Below, piece after piece: positions 39,434 through 51,348 of a DNA stretch of 64,000 nt (its first letter is position 1; the number at the start of each line of letters is the position of its first letter). Source of the stretch: Neocallimastix lanati (nom. inval.) (Eukaryota > Neocallimastigomycota > Neocallimastigomycetes > Neocallimastigales > Neocallimastigaceae); NCBI GenBank assembly GCA_016946835.1, contig JACVTC010000034.1, positions 683,501-747,500 of the forward strand, written 5' to 3'. A model generated the notes under the pieces. That model saw only the letters and a list, made by a program, of their open reading frames with translations. It was not told the DNA's origin and did not search any database. The position numbers and the translations under genes were made by a program.

Positions 39434-39860
39434 ATTAATAAATAATACATTATAAATTGAAATATATTAGAAATACTTTTTAATTAATTAAAAAGTTATT
39501 TATTTAAATATTTAAATTATTTTAATTGAAAAAAATTACTATATACCCTTTCTTTTTATTTTTTTAAATTAAAATTCATTATTTTATTTATAAATTATAT
39601 ATTTTATTAATAGAAATTAATAAAATTAATAAAAGATCTATTATATTAATTTATATTTGTTATTAATTTTATTATTATTTTTTTTTTTATAAATACTTAC
39701 ATGTAAATATTTTATATTATTTTAATTCTAATAATATAATTCATATTTTTATCTTTTTTTATTTTATTATTTTTTTTAAATAATTTTAAATATTTTTTAT
39801 GTAAAAAAATTTAGAATAAAAATAAAAATATACATATTAACTATAAAATAAAAAAATAAA

Positions 39861-39893
<33 letters not shown>

Positions 39894-40640
39894 AAATGTG
39901 ATTCCTTTTCCATTCATAATTTTTATTATTTTTCATATTTAATTTATTTTATTTCTTTATATTATATATATATTATGTAATTATATTATATTTTATCCTT
40001 ATTTATTTTATTAAATTTATATTTTATGTTCATATTTCAACAATATATATTTTATTTTATTTTTTAAAATTTATCTTATATTATAATATATAGTAAATTA
40101 TTTTTATAAATAATTTCAATCTATAATTATTAATATCAGTAATAATATTATATTTATTTAATAAAAAAAAAATAAATTTTTTTATGATTAGGTATTAATT
40201 TATATATAAAATGTATATCATCAAAATTAAAAAATATTTTACTTTAAATTATGTTAATATAAATCTCATTATAACTCTATACAAATAATATTTAAAAAAA
40301 TAAAATTAATTGCATGTCATTAGTTATTGTAAAGGAAATAGAAATAAATAAATAAATAAATAAAAATATTATAGTAAATAAATAAATAATAATATTTATT
40401 ATATCAATACTAGTTTTGACTTACGATCATCCATTAATTTTCCTAAAAGTATTGATAAATAATTTAGACAAACATAATGAGTATCCATCTCCCATTATGA
40501 CCATAGAAGAACTTTCAAGTGTGATATACTGGCATACCAGTACAGCATCGCCACTCCACAAGTCGTTGCACATTTCTGCCTGGGGTTCTATTCCCTAACA
40601 TTCTTACATAAAAAAATGAATGAACTAAAAAATTACTCCC

Positions 40641-40712
40641 TGGAGATATCGGGGATCGAAGCCGAGGCTTCTTGCATGCAAAGCAAGCACTCTACCACTG
40701 AGTTATATCCCC
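40641..40712 (-). tRNA. tRNA-Ala(UGC), array copy 4, variant T arm
   Basis: Carries C53. The anticodon stem-loop and acceptor are intact, so it would be read as tRNA-Ala if transcribed. The 15 bp upstream of its 5' end lead directly to the next unit start, with no LTR. Confidence 0.85.
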
Positions 40713-42068
40713 AGTACATCTTTTTTAAAATGACAAAGAATAAAATAATAATGATATTTTTATTATAAATTTTAAATAATTTATTATATAAAAATATATT
40801 ATATTCTTTACTATTACTAATTATCTTTTATTTTATATAATAATTATATTATTAATATTATTAATATTATTAACTTTTTTTTATAAAAATTAAAAAATTT
40901 TAATTACATTATGAATATATATAATGTAATAATGTAATGTATATGTATATGTAATTAAAAAATGTATTATAAAATTTTAATATTTCAATAATACATTTAA
41001 TATATTTTATTATTTTAAATAGAAATTTTAAATTATTCTTATTTTTTTATGGAAATAAAATTATTAGATTAGAAAGTGGAAGGGTTAAGAAATTAATATA
41101 ATAAAAATATTCTATTAAAATCTCTGTCTTGTTTTTTTTTTATATTCACTTTTTAATAGAAAATTAATATTCCTTTAATAACATAATATTATTTAGAGAA
41201 TAATATTTTATTTTTTAATAATATAATTAATAATATTATAATAAAAAATATACATTACTAATAACAAAAAAAAAAAAAAATTAAAATTAAACATATTCAG
41301 AGGAAAAAAATCAATAATAAAAAATTAATATAATATATAATTAAAATATAAAATAATTTTATTTAAAATAAAAATAATATTTATTTTTTTATTTTTTTAT
41401 TTTTTTTTTTTATATTTTTATATTCTTATTATTTTTTTTTATGTATTATTATTAATTATTATTATTGTATATTATTAATTATATAAACTTTTTCATTTTA
41501 TTTTTTTTTTTTTTTATTAAAGTTTTCAATTTTTTTCTGAATTATAAATTTTCCATTTTAAAATTAAAAAATTTTTTTTTTCCATAGAAAATAAATTTTT
41601 TTTTTTTCTTTAATAAATTTAAAAGAATTTTGGTAAAAAAGAAAAAAAGGAAAAAAAAATAATTTTATTTTAAATTTTATTTTTATTTTTCTTATAATTT
41701 AAATTATTTGATTTATTATTATTTTTTTTTAATTATACGACTTTCCTTTATTTTCTTTATTTTTTCTTACTACTAAAATTAAAAGTTCAATTTTTTAAAA
41801 AAATATAAATACATGCAAAATATTCTTAAAAAAAATTTTTTTTTTTTGTATTTAATCTTTGTATTAATTTTAATTCAATAAATTTTTTATTAAAAAGTTT
41901 TTTTTCTTTTATCAAGACACAAAAAAAAGATAAAAAGTGATTTTTATACAAGCAAATAAATACAACTTATTAATTATAAAAATAGCAATTAATTTTATTT
42001 AAATATAATTCAAGTAAAACAAATAATAAACAAATAATAATAATAATATAATTATTTTTTAAAAAAAA

Positions 42069-43277
42069 ATGATTCCATTATATATGCATAGAGATCCATT
42101 CTTTGATCACTTTTCAATCTTTGATTCTCATTCTTTATGGAATGAATATGATGAAGATTTGGATTGGATTCATAGAAGCATAAATGATGAAGATTATAGT
42201 GACGATGAAGAAAGAGAAGAAGAAGAAGAGGAAGAAGAAGATAACTATAAAAATGGAAATCAATTAAGAGATTATTCCTATCTTTTACATTCGATAATTC
42301 CTACTCATCATGATCATAAGCATAACCGTTTTACCTCAGTTATTCGTCCACATTTTCTACTTCATCGTAATCGTTCAATTCCATACTATCCTTTAAGAAG
42401 AAAACTTTATAGGGCATTATTACATCATAATAAGAAGATGGAAGAGAAAAAGATGGAAGAAAAAAAGAATAATGAACAACAGATGAATTGCCAAACCAAT
42501 AAGGAACAAGCCAATAAGACGGAAAAAGTACAAAATTTAAAACAAGATTCAAATAAAGAGCAAAATAAAGAAAAGGAATCGTTAAAGCAACAACAATTAC
42601 AAGATAAATCACAAGAAAATTGTGAAAAGAAAAATGAAAAGAAAAATGAAAAAGAGAAAGAAAATGAAAATAAAACTGATAAACAAGTTTCTATTCAAAG
42701 ACCAAATCAAGATCTTGAAACGAGGATTTTCAATGATTTCTTTGATTTTAAATTTGATGATTTTAGTCCAAAAATTAATTTTGGAGAAGATGAGAAGCAT
42801 TATTATCTTCATGCTGATTTACCTGGTATGACCAAGGATCAAGTGAAAATGGAAATATCTGAAGATGGTATTTTAACACTTTCAGGTAAAAGAGAATATA
42901 TTTATAAAGATGGAAATAATGATGAAAAAGAAAATGAAAATGAAAACGAAGATAAAATGGAAGTTGAAGCAGAAAAAGAAAAAGAAAAAGAAAAAGAAAA
43001 AGAATCAGGAAAAGAAACAGATACAGAAATGAAAATAGATCATGAAGAAGAAGAGAAGAATAAAGAAAATAAGGAGAAGGAGAAAGAGAAGAAAAAGGAG
43101 GAGAAATATTCAATGATGGAATGTAGTTATGGTCAATTTGAAAGAAAACTAACGCTTCCCGAAGATATTGATCTTGAGCATATTTCAGCTAAAATGGAGA
43201 ATGGAGCTTTAGATGTGACTTTCAATAAAATTATTCCTGATAAAAAGGAACATACTCGTAGCATTCAAATTCGATAA
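42069..43277 (+). CDS. long Hsp20/alpha-crystallin chaperone, array copy 5
   Basis: 402 aa; alpha-crystallin halves at about 231-285 and 347-396. The first half follows copy 4, the insert follows copy 3 (ENKTDK, GKETDTEM), and the C terminus follows copy 6 (EHTRSIQI), ending R instead of Q. The oligomerisation motif I-Q-I is kept. The 3' UTR also changes right after the stop (ATTAGAAATTAAAATT), where the other copies share a different sequence. TATA at 41804-41811; its upstream DNA is almost identical to that of copy 4. Confidence 0.93.
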   Translation: MIPLYMHRDPFFDHFSIFDSHSLWNEYDEDLDWIHRSINDEDYSDDEEREEEEEEEEDNYKNGNQLRDYSYLLHSIIPTHHDHKHNRFTSVIRPHFLLHRNRSIPYYPLRRKLYRALLHHNKKMEEKKMEEKKNNEQQMNCQTNKEQANKTEKVQNLKQDSNKEQNKEKESLKQQQLQDKSQENCEKKNEKKNEKEKENENKTDKQVSIQRPNQDLETRIFNDFFDFKFDDFSPKINFGEDEKHYYLHADLPGMTKDQVKMEISEDGILTLSGKREYIYKDGNNDEKENENENEDKMEVEAEKEKEKEKEKESGKETDTEMKIDHEEEEKNKENKEKEKEKKKEEKYSMMECSYGQFERKLTLPEDIDLEHISAKMENGALDVTFNKIIPDKKEHTRSIQIR

Positions 43278-43682
43278 ATTAATAAATAATACATTAGAAA
43301 TTAAAATTAAAAAGTTATTTATTTATTTAATATTTAAATTATTTTAATTGAAAAAAATTACTATATACCCTTTCTTTTTATTTTTTTAAATTAAAATTCA
43401 TTATTTTATTTATAAATTATATATTTTATTAATAGAAATTAATAAAATTAATAAAAGATCTATTATATTAATTTATATTTGTTATTAATTTTATTATTAT
43501 TTTTTTTTTTATAAATACTTACATGTAAATATTTTATATTATTTTAATTCTAATAATATAATTCATATTTTTATCTTTTTTTATTTTATTATTTTTTTTA
43601 AATAATTTTAAATATTTTTTATGTAAAAAAATTTAGAATAAAAATAAAAATATACATATTAACTATAAAATAAAAAAATAAA

Positions 43683-43744
<62 letters not shown>

Positions 43745-44491
43745 AAATGTGATTCCTTTTCCATTCATAATTTTTATTATTTTTCATATTTAATTTATTT
43801 TATTTCTTTATATTATATATATATTATATAATTATATTATATTTTATCCTTATTTATTTTATTAAATTTATATTTTATGTTCATATTTCAACAATATATA
43901 TTTTATTTTATTTTTTAAAATTTATCTTATATTATAATATATAGTAAATTATTTTTATAAATAATTTCAATCTATAATTATTAATATCAGTAATAATATT
44001 ATATTTATTTAATAAAAAAAAAATAAATTTTTTTATGATTAGGTATTAATTTATATATAAAATGTATATCATCAAAATTAAAAAATATTTTACTTTAAAT
44101 TATGTTAATATAAATCTCATTATAACTCTATACAAATAATATTTAAAAAAATAAAATTAATTGCATGTCATTAGTTATTGTAAAGGAAATAGAAATAAAT
44201 AAATAAATAAATAAAAATATTATAGTAAATAAATAAATAATAATATTTATTATATCAATACTAGTTTTGACTTACGATCATCCATTAATTTTCCTAAAAG
44301 TATTGATAAATAATTTAGACAAACATAATGAGTATCCATCTCCCATTATGACCATAGAAGAACTTTCAAGTGTGATATACTGGCATACCAGTACAGCATC
44401 GCCACTCCACAAGTCGTTGCACATTTCTGCCTGGGGTTCTATTCCCTAACATTCTTACATAAAAAAATGAATGAACTAAAAAATTACTCCC

Positions 44492-44563
44492 TGGAGATAT
44501 CGGGGATCGAAGCCGAGGCTTCTTGCATGCAAAGCAAGCACTCTACCACTGAGTTATATCCCC
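44492..44563 (-). tRNA. tRNA-Ala(UGC), array copy 5, variant T arm
   Basis: C53 variant as in copies 2-4. A family F solo LTR starts 66 bp upstream of its 5' end. Confidence 0.85.
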
Positions 44564-44629
44564 AGTACATCTTTTTTAAAATGACAAAGAATAAAATAAT
44601 AATGATATTTTTATTATAAATTTTAAATA

Positions 44630-45336
44630 TGTTGAAATTAAAACTGAATTGAAATCTCAATTTCAGTTATTTACATTTCAATAATTAAAAATATTATTTA
44701 TTTAATTATAAATAATATATATATTTAAATAATTAATAATTAATATAAATTTTTGTTTAATATTTAAAGGGTTATCTTAGGCCTAATAATTTGAGAATAT
44801 TAATAAATAAGGTTTATATTAATAATTAATTTCAATGATACATTTGACGTCACGTGTATTTTATTTATATTATGTTTTTATATATGTTTACAACATATCT
44901 ATATTAAATTCAATTATTCAAATTAATTATATAATTAAATTTATCCTTATATTTTATTATTATTTATATTACTATATTATAATATCTTTTAATTTAATAT
45001 TATTATTATGTAACTTACAAAGTATAAAAGAAAGATGTAAAAATCTATCTTTTATGTTCTTTGTAAGGTTATTGTAAAATTACCTTAATAGTAATATATT
45101 ATAGATATTTTATTAAATAAAATCAATAAATTTAAAATCAAATTAATTTGATAATTCTAATTATCAAAGTTTATTATAAATAAATTTTCATTAAACTAAA
45201 CATTTAAATATTTATTATTATTATTATATATCTATATAGTATATTACTATATAGACATATCGACTTAGTGAATATTTTTATTAAAACATATTATTTTATT
45301 TAAATTTAAATTAAAAATTATATCAAAATCTTAACA
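44630..45336 (+). mobile_element. solo LTR, family F, copy 2
   Basis: TGTTGAAATT...TCTTAACA, 707 bp, flanked by AAATA (44625-44629 and 45337-45341). The uninterrupted TTTTAAATAATTTATTAT of the other units is the empty site. It has TGACGTCA overlapping CACGTG (44845-44856) and the TTACAAAG/CTTTGTAA hairpin around TATAAAAG (45015-45066), as in copy 1 at 22384. Confidence 0.9.
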
Positions 45337-46606
45337 AAATAATTTATTATATAAAAATATATTATATTCTTTACTATTACTAATTATCTTTTATTTTATA
45401 TAATAATTATATTATTAATATTATTAATATTAGTAACTTTTTTTTATAAAAATTAAAAAATTTTAATTACATTATGAATATATATAATGTAATATAATGT
45501 AATGTATATGTATATGTAATTAAAAAATGTATTATAATTTTTAATATTTCAATAATACATTTAATATATTTTATTATTTTATATAGAAATTTTAAAATAT
45601 TCTTATTTTTTTATGGAAGATGGAAGGGTTAAGAAATTAATATAATAAAAATATTCTATTAAAATCTCTGTCTTTTTTTTTTTTTTTTATATATATTCAC
45701 TTTTTAATATAAAATTAATATTACTTTAATAACTTCATATTATTATTTAGAGAATAATATTTTATTTTCTTTAATATATATTTAATAATTTTATAAAATA
45801 TAAAAATTACTAATACCAAGAAAACAATTAAAATTAAACATATTAAGAAGAAAAAATAAATCAAATATAAAATTCATTAAATAATTAAAATATAGAATAA
45901 TTTTATTTAAAATAAAAATAATAATTATTTTTTTATTTTTTTATTTTTTTATTTTATATTTTATTTACTTATTATTTTTTTAAGTATTCTTATAAATTGT
46001 TATTGTATAAGATTTTTTAAACTTTTTTTTTATTATATTTATTTTTTTTTTTTTATTAAAATTTTCAATGTTTTTCTGAATCATAAATTTTCTATTTTAA
46101 ATATAAAAAAAATTTTTTTTTTCCATAGAAAAAAATTTTTTTTTTCTTTAATAAATTTAAAAGAATTTCGGTAAGATAGAAAAAAAGAAAAAAAAATAAT
46201 TTTATTTTAAATTTTATTTTTATTTTTCTTATAATTTAAATTATTTGATTTATTATTATTTTTCTTTAATTATAATATTTTCCTTTATTTTCTTTCCTTT
46301 TTCTTACTACTAAAATTAAAAGTTCAATTTTTAAAAAAAAATATAAATACATGCAAAATATTCTTAAAAAAAATTTTTTTTTTTTATATTTAATCTTTGT
46401 ATTAATTTTAATTCAATAAATTTTTTATTAAAAAGTTTATTTTTTTTATCAAAAAAAGAAAAAAAGATAAAAGTGATTTATATAAAAAATAATAAGCACA
46501 ATACATATTAATTATAAAAATAGCAATTAATTTTATTTAAACCTAAAGCAAGTGAAATAATTTATTAATATTATATAATTATTTAAAAATAAATAAAAAA
46601 AAAAAA

Positions 46607-47791
46607 ATGATTCCATTATATATGCGTAGAGATCCATTCTTTGACCACTTTTCAGTCTTTGATTCTCATTCTTTATGGAATGAATATGATGAAGATTTGG
46701 ATTGGATTTATAGAAACATAAATGATGAAGATTATAGTGATGAGGAAGAAAGAGAAGAAGAAGAAGAGGAAGAAGAAGATAACTATAAAAATGGAAATCA
46801 ATTAAGAGATTATTCCTATCTTTTACATTCGATAATTCCTACTCATCATGATCATAAGCATAACCGTTTTACCTCGGTTATTCGTCCACATTTTCTACTT
46901 CATCGTAATCGTTCGATTCCATACTATCCTTTAAGAAGAAAACTTTATAGGGCATTATTACATCATAATAAGAAGATGGAAGAGAAAAAGATGGAAGAAA
47001 AAAAGAATAATGAACAACAGATGGATTGCCAAACCAATAAGGAACAAGCTCAAAAAACAGAAAAAGTACAAAATTTAAAACAAGATTCAAAACATGGAGA
47101 AAATAAAGAAAAGGAATCGTTAAAGCAACAACAATTACAAGATAAATCACAAGAAAATTGTGAAAAGAAAAATGAAAAAGAAAAAGAAAATAAAAACCAA
47201 ATTTCTATTCAAAGACCAAATCAAGATCTTGAAACGAGGATTTTCAATGATTTCTTTGATTTTAAATTTGATGATTTCAGTCCAAAAATTAATTTTGGAG
47301 AAGATGAGAAGCATTATTATCTTCATGCTGATTTACCTGGTATGACTAAGGATCAAGTGAAAATGGAAATATCTGAAGATGGCATTTTAACACTTTCAGG
47401 TAAAAGAGAATATATTTATAAAGATGGAAATAATGATGAAAAAGAAAATGAAAATGAAAACGAAGATAAAATGGAAGTTGAAGTAGAAAAGGAAAAGGAA
47501 AAAGAAAAAGAAAAAGAATCAGGAAAAGAAACAGAAACAGAAATGGAAATAGATCATGAAGAAGAAGAGAAGAATAAAGAAAATAAGGAGAAGGAGAAAG
47601 AGAAGAAGAAGGAGCAGAAATATTCAATGATGGAATGTAGTTATGGTCAATTTGAAAGAAAACTAACGCTTCCCGAAGATATTGATCTTGAGCATATTTC
47701 AGCTAAAATGGAGAATGGAGCTTTAGAAGTGACTTTCAATAAAATTATTCCTGATAAAAAGGAACATACTCGTAGCATTCAAATTCAATAA
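46607..47791 (+). CDS. long Hsp20/alpha-crystallin chaperone, array copy 6
   Basis: 394 aa, the shortest of the array. It lacks about 9 residues in the charged linker (ENKNQISIQRP replaces the longer KNEKKNEK...TDKQV segment) and has MRRDP at the N terminus, KHGENK in the middle, MEIDHEE in the insert and GALEVTF. Alpha-crystallin halves at about 223-277 and 339-388; ends HTRSIQIQ. Promoter of the copy 4/5 type, TATA at 46342-46349. It is the last array member; downstream DNA diverges and no tRNA follows. Confidence 0.93.
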   Translation: MIPLYMRRDPFFDHFSVFDSHSLWNEYDEDLDWIYRNINDEDYSDEEEREEEEEEEEDNYKNGNQLRDYSYLLHSIIPTHHDHKHNRFTSVIRPHFLLHRNRSIPYYPLRRKLYRALLHHNKKMEEKKMEEKKNNEQQMDCQTNKEQAQKTEKVQNLKQDSKHGENKEKESLKQQQLQDKSQENCEKKNEKEKENKNQISIQRPNQDLETRIFNDFFDFKFDDFSPKINFGEDEKHYYLHADLPGMTKDQVKMEISEDGILTLSGKREYIYKDGNNDEKENENENEDKMEVEVEKEKEKEKEKESGKETETEMEIDHEEEEKNKENKEKEKEKKKEQKYSMMECSYGQFERKLTLPEDIDLEHISAKMENGALEVTFNKIIPDKKEHTRSIQIQ

Positions 47792-49673
47792 ATTAATAAA
47801 AAATACATTATAAATTGAAATATATTAGAAATACTTTTTAATTAAATAATTAGTTAATAATTTAATTAATAAATTAATTATATATTTTTTCTTTAAATTA
47901 TTATAATTAAAAAAAAAAAAAAAAATTTGTTATATACCTTTTCTTTTTTTATTTTTTGAAAAATTTTTTTTCTTATTTTTAAAATTTAATCATTTAATGT
48001 ATAAATTAACATATTTTATTAATAGAAATTAACAAAAGATCTATTATATTTATTAAATTTATTATTAAATTTATTATTAATATTTTTTATTTTTGTAAAT
48101 ACACTCATCTAAATATTTCATTTCATTTTGATTATAGTAATTTAATTCATATATTTATCTTTTTGATTTTTTTAAAAATAATTTTAAATATATTATATAT
48201 ATATAAATATATAAAATAATAATAAAAATAAACAAATAAACAAAAAAAAAAAAAAAAAAAAGTGTTTTTCTTAATTTGTTTTAATAATTTTATTTATTTA
48301 TGATTATGTTTTAATGCTTTCTTTAATTTATATTATACTATATTATTGTATTATATTTTATTACAAAAAAAAAAAAAAAAAAAAAAAAAAAATTATAATA
48401 ACTATTAATAATTTTTTTTTTTTTAAAATATATTATTACTTAATTTTTTTTTTTTTTAAAATATATTATTACTTAATTTTTTTTTTTTTTTTTTTTTTTT
48501 TGCTTTTGTTTTATTTTGATTTTGCTTAATAAGTAATAATATTATTATGTTTAAGAAGTATTTTATTTTGTTATTTTTTTTTATGAATTAATTTTAAATA
48601 AAAAAAAAATAACTATATCACCATAGATACGAAGTATTTTACTTTTAATTATGCTAATGAAAACCTCATTACAGCTAAATTTTTAATAACATAATAAATA
48701 AAAAAATATGAAGATTATATAATAAATTAACTAATAATTTTTCATCATCTATTGAATTATTGAATGTTTTCCATTAATTAAAATTATTAAAATTAAAAAT
48801 TTTAATATTATGAATATATAATGTAATGTAATGTAATACAATTACATATATATATGTAAAATTTTAAACGCCACCTTTTCATAAATACGCCACGTTGAAT
48901 TTGTACATGTACCTGTAAATGTAAATGTAAATGTAAATGTAATTTAATATATTTTCTATTTTCATCTTTTTTTATATCAAGAAAGTTTTAAAATTCTTTT
49001 TATAGAAATATATTTTTAGAAAATGGAAGGATTAAGAAATTGATATGATAATAAAATTTTCTATCAAAATCTTTTTTTTTTAAACATAATTTTTAGTTTT
49101 TATAAAATAAAATATTATCATTATTTTTATTATTATTTTTATTTTTATATTTAAATTTATTTTTGAATTTATTTTCTGAGTTTACTTTTATTTTATTTTA
49201 TGAAAAAAGAAAAAAAAAATTTTTTTCCTTTTTTTCCATTCAATGGAAAAATTTTTTTTTTTTTATTTTTTATACTTTGACAAAAATTTTTAAAAGAATT
49301 TCTGTTGAATGGAAAAAAAAAAAAAAAAAAAAAAAAAATTTAATTATTTAATTATAATATTTTCCTTTCTTTTTCTTTCTATTTCTTACTACTAACATCA
49401 AAAGCTTATTTTTTAAAATAAATATAAATAGCTGTAAAATATTCCTTAAAAAAAAAAAATATTTTATTTTAATCTTTGTATTATTTCAATTCAATAGTTT
49501 TATTTTATCAATTATAGATAAAAAGCGATTATTATAAATTAATATTTTATTTAATAAAAAAAAATATTAACTGCGATTAATTTTATTTTAACAAAAAAAA
49601 AAAAAAAAAAAAATAATAAAAAACAATAGCAAAAAATAAAGTATAACTTTTACATAACAATTTCAAAATAAAA
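47792..49673. other. AT-rich spacer between the array and the seventh chaperone gene
   Basis: First ~300 bp: diverged version of the unit's 3' flank. Then poly(A)/poly(T) tracts (about 48364-48392, 48470-48500). From about 48770 the start of the chaperone upstream region is recognisable, with GCCACC and GCCACGTTG motifs and (TGTAAA)n at 48910-48942. Palindrome TTCCATTCAATGGAA is at about 49235-49249. No gene seen. Confidence 0.6.
49423..49430 (+). promoter_or_regulatory. TATA box of the seventh chaperone gene
   Basis: TATAAATA, 251 bp before the ATG. Although this copy is the most diverged, CTTACTACTAA, the TATA box, TGTAAAATATTCCTTAA and TTTGTATTA are retained in order, which marks them as the functional core. 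Confidence 0.6.
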
Positions 49674-50894
49674 ATGATTTCATTATTTATGCCTAGAGAT
49701 CCATTATTTGACCACTTTTCAGTCTTTAATCCTCATTCTTTCTGGAATGAATATGACTACTTTGATGATGATTTTGATTGGTTCTTCAGAAATATAGATA
49801 ATGAAGATTACAGTGATGATGAGGAAAGAGAAGAAGAAAATGAAACAAAAGAAGTAAAAGATAATTGTGAGAATAAAAATGAAAATAAAAATAAAAAAGA
49901 AAATGGAAATGGAAATGAAAAAGGAAATGAAAAGAAAATAAGAAACTATCCTTATCTTTTCCGTTCAATAATTCATTCTCATCGTGATCATGAACATAAA
50001 CATCTTGCCTCAATAAGTCGTCCACAATTTCTTCTTCGTCGTTGTCGTTCAGTTCCATATTATTATCCATTAAGTAAGAAGCTTCATAGAGCATTATTAC
50101 ATCATAATAAAAAGATGGAAGAGAAAAAGAATAATGAACCTAAGATGAATCATCAAGCTGAGAAGGAAGAAACCACCAAGGTAGAAAAAGAGCAAAATTT
50201 AAAACAAAAACAAGGTCAAAACCAAGAACAAAGTAAAGCAAAAGAGCCATCAAAGGAAGAATTGAAGCAGCCACAATCACAAGAAAAGCCACAAGAAAAT
50301 TTACAAGAAAAATCACACGAAAAATGTGAAAAGAAATATGAGAATGAGAATGAAAACTCTTGCAAAAATCAAGTAACGATTCAAAGACCAATACAAGATC
50401 TTGAAACCAGAATATTCCAAGACTTCTTTAATTTTGGATTTAATGATTTCACGCCAAAAATTAATTTTAGTGAAGATGATCAACATTACTACCTTCAAGC
50501 TGATTTACCTGGTATGACCAGGGATCAAGTAAAGATGGAAATATCCGAGGATGGTGTTTTAACTCTTTCTGGAAAAAGGGAATATGCTTACAAAAATGGA
50601 AATAAAGATGGAAATGAGAAGGAAGAAAACGAAAGCAAGAATGAAAGTAAAAAAGAAAATAAAATGGAAGTAGAAACAGACACAAAAACAGAAATGAACC
50701 AAGCTCATGAAGAAGAGAAGAAAGAGAAATATACAATGATGGAATGTAGTTATGGTCAATTTGAAAGAAGTCTTACCCTTCCTGAAGATATTGATTTAGA
50801 CCATATTTCAGCAAAAATGGAGAATGGTACATTAGAAGTAGTCTTTGATAAAAAGGAACGTATTGAACATATTCATACTATTCAAATTCAATGA
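49674..50894 (+). CDS. long Hsp20/alpha-crystallin chaperone, diverged copy 7
   Basis: 406 aa. Same plan as the array genes but clearly older: MISLFMPRDPLFDHF start, an extra N/K/G/E-rich stretch (about 60-90), HRDHEHKH, a longer Q/E/K middle, and alpha-crystallin halves at about 259-306 and 352-402, split by a roughly 45-residue E/K/N-rich insert that lacks the KE-repeat expansion of copies 1-6. YYLQADLPGMTRDQVKMEI and FERSLTLPEDIDLDH are conserved; it ends IQIQ. It shows that the long N-terminal region and the mid-domain insertion predate the array, while the KE repeats are newer. No tRNA accompanies it. Confidence 0.92.
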   Translation: MISLFMPRDPLFDHFSVFNPHSFWNEYDYFDDDFDWFFRNIDNEDYSDDEEREEENETKEVKDNCENKNENKNKKENGNGNEKGNEKKIRNYPYLFRSIIHSHRDHEHKHLASISRPQFLLRRCRSVPYYYPLSKKLHRALLHHNKKMEEKKNNEPKMNHQAEKEETTKVEKEQNLKQKQGQNQEQSKAKEPSKEELKQPQSQEKPQENLQEKSHEKCEKKYENENENSCKNQVTIQRPIQDLETRIFQDFFNFGFNDFTPKINFSEDDQHYYLQADLPGMTRDQVKMEISEDGVLTLSGKREYAYKNGNKDGNEKEENESKNESKKENKMEVETDTKTEMNQAHEEEKKEKYTMMECSYGQFERSLTLPEDIDLDHISAKMENGTLEVVFDKKERIEHIHTIQIQ

Positions 50895-51306
50895 ATAAAC
50901 AAATAAATTATTTATTAATTAACTAAAAAATATATATAAATATATTTCTAAAAATATATTTCTAAATTTAATATAATTTTTTCTATTTTTTTTTTTTTAC
51001 TTTCATTTATTTAAATTATTATTACTGAAGCATCTTTATATACCCTTTTTTATTATTTTTTTTTTTAATTAAAAAAAAAAAAAAAAAAAAAAAAATAATA
51101 ATTTTTATTTATTATTCATTACATTAATATATATTTTATCAATAAAAATTTAAAAAAGATCTATTATATTTATTAATCAATTTTATTAATTAATTTTTAT
51201 TTTATTATTATTTTTTCTTTTAAAAAATTATGTAAATATTTCATTTCGTTTTAATTAATTAGGGTAATACTTGATTAATTCATTTTATTTTTATTCAAAT
51301 ACTTTT

Positions 51307-51348
<42 letters not shown>

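Larger units (their letters stand above)
24868..48770 (+). repeat. tandem array of ~3.85-kb units, each with an Hsp20 gene; units 1-5 also with a tRNA-Ala
   Basis: Units begin at AAAATGACAAAG: 24871, 29179, 33020, 36872, 40727 and 44578. Spacings are 4308, 3841, 3852, 3855 and 3851 bp. Unit 1 drops to about 3842 bp when its solo LTR (462 bp plus a 4-bp duplication) is removed, matching the others. Each unit holds about 1.3 kb of AT-rich upstream DNA and a long Hsp20 gene; units 1-5 continue through about 1.1 kb of near-identical intergenic DNA, a GC-richer block and a minus-strand tRNA-Ala. Unit 6 carries a solo LTR, is more diverged after its gene, and has no tRNA. Traces of the unit start (TTTTAATATTATGAATATA) reappear near 48800 before the seventh gene. 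Remaining length variation is mostly in poly(A) tracts. Confidence 0.93.

Noticed and set aside
48314-49351. Small Phe/Lys/Tyr-rich plus-strand open frames between chaperone genes 6 and 7
   Set aside because: Translations of poly(A)/poly(T) tracts without conserved counterparts in the other units.
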